Part shown: positions 35,107 to 41,846 of the stretch, one piece after another | Layout of the letters: each line of letters starts with the position of its first letter | How positions within the stretch are numbered: the stretch's first letter is position 1 | Origin: an uncultured Anaerolineales bacterium | Lineage (GTDB): Bacteria; Chloroflexota; Anaerolineae; Anaerolineales; UBA4823 | Assembly (NCBI GenBank): GCA_937968125.1 | Contig: CALBUI010000155.1 | Location: forward strand, 1-41,846 | DNA length: 41,846 nt | Direction of reading: 5' to 3' | Made by a program: the position numbers and the translations under genes | The notes under the pieces: generated by a model | Told to the model about the DNA's origin: nothing | The model's input: the letters and a program-made list of their open reading frames with translations, nothing else | Database searches by the model: none

Positions 35107-35799
35107 ATGTCAGAAATCGATCGATTAAGAGACGCCATAGTGGAAGGAGACGAAGATCAGGCGGCAATCGCTGCCAATGCAGCTTTGGAGGCTGGCATTG
35201 ATCCAGCCACGCTGATCAAAGAAGCCATCAACGAACCCATGGACAAGGTCGGTAAAGCCTTCCAAGATGGAGATATCTTTCTTCCCGAGCTGATCATAAT
35301 CGGGGATGCAGCCAGGGTTGCGTCGGATGTGATCGTACCGCACATCTCATTGGAAGATTTGGATGCTTCGGCTGGTGGTAAGGTCGTGATCGGCACTATC
35401 CAGGGTGACATGCATGATATCGGCAAAAATATAGTATCCGCCTACCTGACAGCGGTCGGCTTCAAGATCAAAGACCTGGGCACCGACGTGAGTCCCAAGG
35501 AATTTGTGCGGGCAGCTATTGATGAGAAGGCTGACGTGGTCGCTATTTCGACATTGCTCTCAACCACCCAGCCGTTGTTTGCAAATATCGTGAAAACCCT
35601 TGAAGATGCTGGCCAGCGGGATAACTTTTTCATCGTGGTCGGAGGCGGCCCGGTGACCCCGGAGTGGGCGGCCGATATCGGCGCTGATGGATATGGGCGT
35701 GACGCCGGGGATGCCGCAGATCTCACGAAACAGCTTCTGAGTGCAGGTCAAAAACCACCCTTCGACCAGCCCTTGGTAGTCGGGGCTTTGAAGCAGTAA
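35107..35799 (+). CDS. Corrinoid methyltransferase partner protein 5
   Basis: This 230-residue corrinoid protein has a short cap domain (1-85, FLPELIIIGDAA) and DxHxxG as D101-M-H103-D-I-G106. The C-terminus extends about 15 residues past the usual end (KPPFDQPLVVGALKQ), which the other four copies lack. TAGGAG precedes the ATG. It is followed by the coupled methyltransferase pair at 35824 and 37197. Confidence 0.94.
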   Translation: MSEIDRLRDAIVEGDEDQAAIAANAALEAGIDPATLIKEAINEPMDKVGKAFQDGDIFLPELIIIGDAARVASDVIVPHISLEDLDASAGGKVVIGTIQGDMHDIGKNIVSAYLTAVGFKIKDLGTDVSPKEFVRAAIDEKADVVAISTLLSTTQPLFANIVKTLEDAGQRDNFFIVVGGGPVTPEWAADIGADGYGRDAGDAADLTKQLLSAGQKPPFDQPLVVGALKQ

Positions 35800-35823
35800 A
35801 TTTGGAGAGGACAGGAATCGAAA

Positions 35824-37200
35824 ATGAACAAACCTGATATTCTTAAAACTTTAGATCGCTCGCAGAATGGCGAGTACTGTACAGTCAAAGAGTGGGATGT
35901 AAAGCGAATTCCCAGGCGCGTAAGCGAGAAGCTCAAGAAATATGATCTAATTAAGACCAGTGATCCTGAGAACCCGGTCAACGTGGACGGGGAGCTGGCC
36001 GACCGCTTTTTCAAAGCTGGTTACGAGTTGGCCCTGGAATTGGGTATGTTGTGCGAGACCACTGACCGCATCATCAAAGTTTCGGAAGAGGAACTGGAGA
36101 CAGCGATTAATGCAGCACCATCTGAATTGACGGTCGGCGTCGGTGAAGATGCGACAGTAATGAAGGCTCGTAAACCTTCTGATCCCTATCCATCAAAATT
36201 TGGGGCTTCATTGGGCATCACCACCTCGGAAGATGTCTGGCCAGCCCTCACCGAAGGTATTGCCCGGCAGCAGCCCGTGGATGTGCTGGAAGGCGGTTCG
36301 CTGAAGTCAATCCATGGATTGGATGTTATACCCAGTGCCCCCTCAGAAACCCTGGTCGGCTTTGAACAGGCCAAGATGCATGTCAAAATTCGTGAAAAAG
36401 CTGGCCGGCCCGGGATGGGCGGCATCGGTCAGATCTCGGCGGTCACAGAATACGGGCAGTTTGGCGGGTACGGATTGCCCGGTGCGCTCAACACCACCGA
36501 TTTATCGCTGATCTTATTCCCCTCCGAGCTGAAGGTAAATTACCAAACTCTGCATAAGGTCGTCCACACGATTAATGTCGGTGGCATGATCTTCGCTGGG
36601 TCTCCAGCCATGATCGGCGGCATGCCCGGTCCACCTGAGGGAGCCGTACTTTCTTGTATAGCCTGCGCTTTATTACAATACCCCATTTTGCAGGCAGATG
36701 TCGGTGGTGGTGAGATTTATGATATCCGCTACCTCTCGAACGTCAATAGGGATGGGATCTGGGCGCTGAGTGTTACCCACCAGGCACTGAGCCGCAACAC
36801 CAACCTGCTGACGCACGGCATTGCAAACCAGGTTTCCGGGCCAGGTACGAAAGAACTGCTCTACGAAACCATAGTCGGTGTTTCAACGATCGCAGCTTCA
36901 GGTGCCGCATTTGGCACCGGTCCGCGCTCTGCAGGCGGCAAGTTGGACGATTACCTGACTCCACTTGAATGCCGTTTCTGTGCAGAAGTATCCCATGCCG
37001 CCTCCGGGTTGCCATTGGAAAAGGTTAACGATATCGCTAAGACTATTTTGCCCAAGTACGAGACCAATATCAAAGATCCTAACATCGGCCAAATCGTCCA
37101 TGATGTGTATGACCTGGAAACCTTCCAACCAAAGCCGGAATGGCAGAAGGTCTATGATGAGGTAAAGCAGGAGGCGATCGGATTAGGTATCCCTCTATGA
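35824..37200 (+). CDS. MttB-superfamily methyltransferase 9 (divergent)
   Basis: This 458-residue copy is the most divergent of the ten. PSDDDLADR is reduced to NVDGELADRFFKAG, the usual YNPxxGGYxGG loop reads FAGSPAMIGGMPGPPEG (near 257), and the GRPGxxxGC segment is GRPGMGGIGQ. It keeps LSRNTNLLT, SGPGTKELLYE (near 339) and the C-terminal QPKPEWQKVYDEV. GGAGAGGA lies upstream of the ATG. It overlaps the next methyltransferase by 4 bp (ATGA), so the two are made together. It could be a non-identical subunit or an enzyme for a chemically different methyl donor. Confidence 0.9.
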   Translation: MNKPDILKTLDRSQNGEYCTVKEWDVKRIPRRVSEKLKKYDLIKTSDPENPVNVDGELADRFFKAGYELALELGMLCETTDRIIKVSEEELETAINAAPSELTVGVGEDATVMKARKPSDPYPSKFGASLGITTSEDVWPALTEGIARQQPVDVLEGGSLKSIHGLDVIPSAPSETLVGFEQAKMHVKIREKAGRPGMGGIGQISAVTEYGQFGGYGLPGALNTTDLSLILFPSELKVNYQTLHKVVHTINVGGMIFAGSPAMIGGMPGPPEGAVLSCIACALLQYPILQADVGGGEIYDIRYLSNVNRDGIWALSVTHQALSRNTNLLTHGIANQVSGPGTKELLYETIVGVSTIAASGAAFGTGPRSAGGKLDDYLTPLECRFCAEVSHAASGLPLEKVNDIAKTILPKYETNIKDPNIGQIVHDVYDLETFQPKPEWQKVYDEVKQEAIGLGIPL

Positions 37201-38573
37201 AACACCGAGGACGACTGCTAGAGGTCTTGAGGCGGGCAGAAACCGGACCATTAATCGAGGAAAAGGATTTTGAGGGAACGCTGATCACCTCAACTGTCAA
37301 TCACTTGATTAAGGAATATGGAATCCAGTATGACCCCGAAACGCTGATTCCCCGCGATGATGACATGGCAGACCGCCTGTACCAGGCAGGTCTGGAGTTC
37401 GCCGTTGATGTGGGTCTGTTTTGCCAGGATACAAATCGTCGTATTACCTGGTCCCGACAGGAATACGAGGATGCATTGCGATCTTGTCCCAGTAAAGCTG
37501 TACTGGGTGAGGGCAATGATGCCGTTAGTTTGAGCGCACGGGTACCAGAAGACCCTACACCAGTCGTGGTGTCCGGTGGTGCAGTCGGTGTTCCTGTGCC
37601 GGATGAGTTATTCCAACCACTGATGCTGAGTTATGCTCAGGAACCGGTAATTGATCTACTCGAACCGGCATCGATTCAATCGGTGTATGGGATGCCGATC
37701 AAGGCTCACTCGCCGTTGGAAATCCTGGGAGGCTGGAAGGAGGCTGAACTAGTAAAGCAAGTCCTCGACCGGGCTGGCAGACCAGGGATGTGCACCGCCT
37801 GTGTCACCATTTCCGCCACTGCAGTTGGGCAGATCTCCCCGGCTTCATATGGCGCGTTCCGGCCCAGTGACTGGCATCACTGCTCTGTGGTGAGTGAGTT
37901 CAAGACTAATTATGAGCTGCTGTCAAAAGTTGCCCACACAACGCGTATTGGTGGGAATATTGAGTCTTACCTTAACGTTATCTATGGAGGATATTTCGGT
38001 GGTCCCGATGGTATGGCTATAGGATTGACAGCTGGACCGATTGTCCTCAATCAGAACTATATGGGCACAACTATGAGTGTCAGTTCTGCTCATCCCTTCC
38101 TGCACTGTGGGACCACCTCGGGGCAAATCTGGGCTCAAAGTTTAGCCTTCCAGGCACTTTCCAAAAATACTGATCTGCTGATTGCCTCTATGAACAAACC
38201 AGCCAGCGGTCCAGGGACAAAGTCGATTCTCTATGAGAATTCTGCCTTGACAATAGCTAATGTTGTCTCTGGATTGTCAGTTGTTGAGTCCAGCATGTCA
38301 GCCAGCGGAGTGAATGAAAAACACGCTAGCGGCCTGGATTCAAAAATTTGTGGAGAGGTTGCCCGAGCCGCTGCCGGTATGGATAGAGAACGAGCAAACG
38401 AGATCGTGAAAAAACTTGCCGGACTTTATGAACCCACCCTGAAAGAGAAACCTATTGGAAAGCCTTTTGATGAGGTCTATGATGTTGAGAGAATCCGGCC
38501 AACTCCGGAGTGGCAAGGAATGTATGATGAAGTGAAGAATGAGTTGGCGCATATGGGCCTTGTAAATATATAG
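37197..38573 (+). CDS. MttB-superfamily methyltransferase 10
   Basis: This 458-residue copy has the KHRGRLLEVLRRAETGP N-terminus shared with the copy at 14776. Marks are PRDDDMADRLYQAG, GRPGMCTAC, YLNVIYGGYFGGPDG (near 258), LSKNTDLLI and SGPGTK (near 338). It starts within the stop region of methyltransferase 9 (ATGA overlap) and has no separate ribosome binding site of note. No internal amber codon is present. Confidence 0.92.
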   Translation: MKHRGRLLEVLRRAETGPLIEEKDFEGTLITSTVNHLIKEYGIQYDPETLIPRDDDMADRLYQAGLEFAVDVGLFCQDTNRRITWSRQEYEDALRSCPSKAVLGEGNDAVSLSARVPEDPTPVVVSGGAVGVPVPDELFQPLMLSYAQEPVIDLLEPASIQSVYGMPIKAHSPLEILGGWKEAELVKQVLDRAGRPGMCTACVTISATAVGQISPASYGAFRPSDWHHCSVVSEFKTNYELLSKVAHTTRIGGNIESYLNVIYGGYFGGPDGMAIGLTAGPIVLNQNYMGTTMSVSSAHPFLHCGTTSGQIWAQSLAFQALSKNTDLLIASMNKPASGPGTKSILYENSALTIANVVSGLSVVESSMSASGVNEKHASGLDSKICGEVARAAAGMDRERANEIVKKLAGLYEPTLKEKPIGKPFDEVYDVERIRPTPEWQGMYDEVKNELAHMGLVNI

Positions 38574-38611
38574 ATGATCTAATGATGCGGTTATCTTGAA
38601 AGGAGCATCGT

Positions 38612-39994
38612 GTGATTTTCGAAAATGCAACCATAATAACCATGAATCCCCAACGCCAAATCCTTACACATGGTTGTGTTGTGGTCGAAGGAACAGATAT
38701 TGTCGAGGTTGGCAAGGCGAAAGAGATCTACAAAAAATACCCAGGAAAGAGGAGATTCGATTGTAATGGCAATGTAATTTTACCTGGTCTCATTGACACA
38801 CATGTACATACAGCCCAAGCGATGATCCGCGGGTGCGCAGATGATTTGGGCTTGATTGATTGGCTCGTCAAGCGGGTGTGGGTGCTTCAAGGAAACTATA
38901 CCGAGGAAGACGGCCAGGCTAGTGCAGCTTTGTGCGCGCTGGAAATGATTAAATCAGGCACGACTTCATTCATCGAGTGCATGCTGGCGGAAGTGTATGG
39001 TTTTGACGGCGTAGCCGAAAAACTCATTCAATCCGGAATGCGTGCTGCCATCGGAAAGATCGTGATGGATCTCCCATCTTACGCAGAGGCGGAAAATGTA
39101 ATGCACCCCGGTATGGTAGAGGATGGAGAGACCAGTGTGAACAATACCCTGCGGGCATTCGATAAATGGAATGGTGCTGGGGATGGCAGAATCCAGGTCT
39201 GGTTTGGTCCACGTACTCCTGGGGGTGTTACACCAGGACTTTATGAGTGGATAGGCAAATTAGCCAAAGAACGGGGAATGGGATTAACAGTCCATCTCTC
39301 TGAAGTTGTTGAAGACCTGGATTATGCCAAATCGGTTGGATTCCGTTCACCTACTGAATTCGCCCAACATCATGGGCTGCTTGGTCCCCGCTCCGTTCTT
39401 GCTCATTTTGTTTGGTCTGATGAGCAGGATTGGAAAATGATTGCCGATACAGGCACTCATATAACCCACAACCCAGCCTCGAATGGGAAAACTGCTACCG
39501 GTATCGCCCCCATCCATGGGATGATCAATGTCGGAGTCAACGTTAGCATCGGTTGTGATGGGGGCCCGAGCAACAATTCTTATGACATGATTCGCGATAT
39601 GCGTATGGTCAGCTACCTGGCAAATTTAAGAGAGAAAGATCCAACGGTTGTCCCTGCTGAAACAGTTCTGGAGATGTCGACCATCAACGGCGCCAGGGCG
39701 ATGGGTTTAGAAGATCAGGTTGGCTCGATCGAGGTTGGAAAGAAAGCCGATTTTATTCTAATTGACATGGATAAGCCACATCTAACACCTGCGCCTGATC
39801 CTGTTTCGACGATTGTATATGCCGCCCTTGGCAGTGATGTCGACACCGTTGTCATAGATGGTCAAATTGTGATGGAAAACAGAAAGGTATTGACCTTGGA
39901 TGAAGAAACCGTGGTGGGAGAAGCGCGTCGTAGGTACAGTGAAGTGACAGAGAGAGCAGGTCTGACAATTGCCCCTCGTTGGCCGGTCATTTAG
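38612..39994 (+). CDS. TRZ/ATZ-family amidohydrolase (SAH/methylthioadenosine-deaminase-like)
   Basis: This 460-residue hydrolase has IDTHVHTAQAMIRG (HxH), LTVHLSEVVED, LAHFVWSD and SIGCDGGPSNN as metal-ligand segments. The layout is like that of the MtaD/AtzB branch, which includes S-adenosylhomocysteine and methylthioadenosine deaminases. The GTG start at 38612 has AAAGGAG 6 nt upstream. Sequence alone does not give the substrate. It is followed by the 8-oxoguanine-deaminase-like gene. Confidence 0.87.
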   Translation: MIFENATIITMNPQRQILTHGCVVVEGTDIVEVGKAKEIYKKYPGKRRFDCNGNVILPGLIDTHVHTAQAMIRGCADDLGLIDWLVKRVWVLQGNYTEEDGQASAALCALEMIKSGTTSFIECMLAEVYGFDGVAEKLIQSGMRAAIGKIVMDLPSYAEAENVMHPGMVEDGETSVNNTLRAFDKWNGAGDGRIQVWFGPRTPGGVTPGLYEWIGKLAKERGMGLTVHLSEVVEDLDYAKSVGFRSPTEFAQHHGLLGPRSVLAHFVWSDEQDWKMIADTGTHITHNPASNGKTATGIAPIHGMINVGVNVSIGCDGGPSNNSYDMIRDMRMVSYLANLREKDPTVVPAETVLEMSTINGARAMGLEDQVGSIEVGKKADFILIDMDKPHLTPAPDPVSTIVYAALGSDVDTVVIDGQIVMENRKVLTLDEETVVGEARRRYSEVTERAGLTIAPRWPVI

Positions 39995-40031
39995 GATCAT
40001 ATGTCGGATATTATGAAGATTAGGAGGAAAA

Positions 40032-41414
40032 ATGCCAACACTTTTAGTTCGTAATGCTTCACTTTTAGCTACTTTTGATGACGACGATCGCGAGATCACC
40101 GATGGTGGTTTGTTCATCAGAGATGGTTTTATCGAGCAGGTAGGTTCTACCTCGGATCTACCGGAGACGGCTGACGAAGTTCTAGACCTATCCGGTCATG
40201 TCATTCTCCCCGGCTTGATCAACACTCACCATCATTTCTATCAAACACTCACCCGCGCGGTACCAGCCGCCCAAAATGCGAACCTCTTCAACTGGTTGGT
40301 CACCCTCTACCCAATCTGGGCGCGCATGGAACCGCAAGATATCTATGTTTCAACCATCACCGCATTGGCAGAATTAGCTCTTTCGGGTTGCACAACTGCT
40401 TCAGACCACTTGTACATCTTTCCCAACGACTCACGCCTGGACGATCAAATTCAGGCTGGTTTGGAGGTTGGCCTTCGTTTGCACGCCAGTCGCGGCTCCA
40501 TGAGCCTCGGGGAATCCCAGGGTGGTTTGCCTCCTGACAGCGTGGTTGAGGACGAGGATTTCATTCTCGCAGACAGCCAGCGCCTAATTGAGCAATACCA
40601 TGATCCAAACCCGGGATCAATGACCCAGGTCGTCTTATCTCCCTGCTCGCCATTCAGTATCACTGGTGATTTGATGAAATCGAGCGCTGTTTTGGCACGT
40701 GAGTATGGCGTTCAACTGCATACCCACCTGGCTGAGACTGAAGATGAAGAGCAGTTCTGTCTTGACATGTTTGGCCTCCGGCCGGTCCCATATATGGAAT
40801 CCGTCAATTGGATTGGATCAGATGTCTGGTTTGCTCATTCAGTTCATGTTGATGATGAGGAGTACGCCCTGTATGCCAGGACAGGCTGTGCTGTGGCGCA
40901 CTGTCCCAGCTCGAATATGCGCCTGGCCTCGGGCATCCCCCCCATTCTTAAAATGCTCAATATTGGGGTAAAAGTAGGTCTTGGTGTAGATGGTTCCGCC
41001 AGTAATGACGGCTCACATATGCTGGGAGAGGTCCGTCAGGCGATGCTGCTGTCCCGGCTTGGCGCTGGTCTTGAGGGAGCTTCCTTATCTACTGAGGATG
41101 CATCCCCATTAATGACCGCACGACAGGCACTGCGCGTTGCCACTCGAGGTAGTGCCGCGGTTCTGGGACGGGATGATATAGGCTCGCTCGAAAAGGGTAA
41201 ATGTGGAGATTTCTTTGCCGTCAATTTGCAGCAGCTCAATTTCGCCGGTGGATTGCATGACCCGCTGGCTGCCCTGGTATTCTGCGCCCCGGTGCCTGCG
41301 GATTACACTGTCGTCGGAGGCAAATTCATTGTCAAAAATGGTCATCTGCAAACGATCGATCTCAAACCACATATCGAAACCCACAATGAACGCGCCAGGC
41401 GGTTGCTGAATTAA
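40032..41414 (+). CDS. 8-oxoguanine-deaminase-like amidohydrolase
   Basis: This 460-residue hydrolase closely fits the 8-oxoguanine deaminase / hydroxydechloroatrazine ethylaminohydrolase group: INTHHHFYQTLTRAVP, LFNWLVTLYPIWARM, CTTASDHLYIFPN, LHASRGSMSLGESQGGLPPD, HTHLAETEDEE, VWFAHSVH and GLGVDGSASND. Such enzymes deaminate 8-oxoguanine or isocytosine-type rings. TAGGAGG precedes the ATG. This is the clearest purine-ring enzyme in the operon and is followed by the start of a second molybdoenzyme gene set. Confidence 0.9.
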   Translation: MPTLLVRNASLLATFDDDDREITDGGLFIRDGFIEQVGSTSDLPETADEVLDLSGHVILPGLINTHHHFYQTLTRAVPAAQNANLFNWLVTLYPIWARMEPQDIYVSTITALAELALSGCTTASDHLYIFPNDSRLDDQIQAGLEVGLRLHASRGSMSLGESQGGLPPDSVVEDEDFILADSQRLIEQYHDPNPGSMTQVVLSPCSPFSITGDLMKSSAVLAREYGVQLHTHLAETEDEEQFCLDMFGLRPVPYMESVNWIGSDVWFAHSVHVDDEEYALYARTGCAVAHCPSSNMRLASGIPPILKMLNIGVKVGLGVDGSASNDGSHMLGEVRQAMLLSRLGAGLEGASLSTEDASPLMTARQALRVATRGSAAVLGRDDIGSLEKGKCGDFFAVNLQQLNFAGGLHDPLAALVFCAPVPADYTVVGGKFIVKNGHLQTIDLKPHIETHNERARRLLN

Positions 41415-41464
41415 TAATTTCAGATGGTCAAACGGCAATTTAAAGTGTAAAAGGATAATGGTAG

Positions 41465-41846
41465 ATGCGTGAAATAAAAATCGATTTTACTGTCAATGGA
41501 ATCCGGCAAACAGTTCGCACAGAGCCCCATCGATCCCTCCTACATATTTTGCGTGAGGACTTGGAACTCACCGGAACCAAGGATGGCTGCAGCCAGGGAG
41601 ATTGTGGAGCTTGCGTCGTAATATTAGACCAGCGCGCCATCAATTCCTGCCTTGTCCTGGCTCCCCAGGCAGCTGGGAGTGAAGTGATTACTGTCGAAGG
41701 ATTGGCATCGAATGGTGATCTGAGTCAACTTCAGAAATCTTATGCTGAGAAATGGGGTTTGCAGTGCGGCTTTTGTACACCAGGTATGTTGATGTCCAGC
41801 TATGCACTGCTCCAATCAAACTCAGAACCAACCCAGGAGGAGATCA
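41465..41846 (+). CDS. Second xanthine-dehydrogenase-type [2Fe-2S] subunit (partial, runs off right edge)
   Basis: The first 127 codons of an iron-sulfur subunit are visible. The first cluster ligands C42, C47, C50 and C62 and the first two of the second cluster (C101, C104 in CGFC) are present; the CRC pair would lie beyond the edge. It is clearly homologous to the copy at 26989, including ITVEGLAS and SSYALL. AAAGGA lies 10 nt before the ATG at 41465. It probably begins a second molybdenum hydroxylase gene set further right. Confidence 0.92.
   Translation, partial: MREIKIDFTVNGIRQTVRTEPHRSLLHILREDLELTGTKDGCSQGDCGACVVILDQRAINSCLVLAPQAAGSEVITVEGLASNGDLSQLQKSYAEKWGLQCGFCTPGMLMSSYALLQSNSEPTQEEI

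Noticed and set aside
1-38573. Pyrrolysine (amber) read-through in the mttB genes
   Set aside because: All nine complete copies, and the visible part of the tenth, are open at 458-470 residues with conserved C-termini; no internal TAG needs to be read through.
1-41846. CRISPR arrays, insertion sequences, prophage genes, tRNA or rRNA genes
   Set aside because: No direct-repeat arrays, transposase or phage proteins, or recognisable stable RNA sequences were seen.

Overview
The window is a dense, gene-rich segment of a bacterial chromosome of moderate GC content. It contains no rRNA, tRNA, CRISPR array or insertion sequence that I could recognise. Ten MttB-superfamily (COG5598) corrinoid methyltransferases, five partner corrinoid proteins, xanthine-dehydrogenase-type molybdoenzyme subunits and a lipoprotein-anchored BMP transporter suggest a strict anaerobe using C1/corrinoid metabolism. 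The style resembles anaerobic Chloroflexota (for example Anaerolineae), but that placement is inference; Firmicutes or other anaerobes are not excluded.

Layout. (1) 1-1482, minus strand: a corrinoid protein followed by an MttB gene that runs off the left edge. (2) 1483-1838: a divergent promoter region. (3) 1839-5481, plus strand: GntR/HutC regulator 1 and two MttB genes. (4) 5482-5807: promoter and operator region. (5) 5808-16173, plus strand: GntR/HutC regulator 2, a BMP-type (purine-nucleoside-like) ABC importer of four genes, a half-size EamA transporter, then corrinoid/MttB/corrinoid/MttB. (6) 16174-16455: promoter and leader. (7) 16456 to beyond 41846, plus strand: GntR/HutC regulator 3 heading an apparent superoperon of 22 genes with no gap above about 55 bp. 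It interleaves five more MttB genes and two corrinoid proteins with a cytosine-deaminase-like enzyme, an LLM flavin oxidoreductase, an acetate-kinase-like protein, SsnA, a carbamoyltransferase, XdhB/XdhC/XdhA-type subunits, a UroD-like methyltransferase, a DUF606 transporter, three further TRZ/ATZ-type amidohydrolases and the start of a second [2Fe-2S] subunit.

How the genes may work together. MttB enzymes move a methyl group from a methylated amine to a Co(I)-corrinoid protein. The rest of the cluster looks like ring-opening and salvage of N-heterocycles: import, ring hydroxylation, deamination, carbamoyl transfer and ATP recovery. My working inference is an anaerobic pathway that demethylates and then dismantles N-methylated heterocycles (methylpurines, methylated pyrimidines or hydantoin/creatinine-type rings), with methyl groups going to the folate/Wood-Ljungdahl branch. 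Three promoters share one architecture, a sigma70 promoter with a 17-bp spacer followed by a palindrome with a TTGGC/GCCAA-like core, which suggests a common GntR regulon. The substrate is not shown by the sequence itself.
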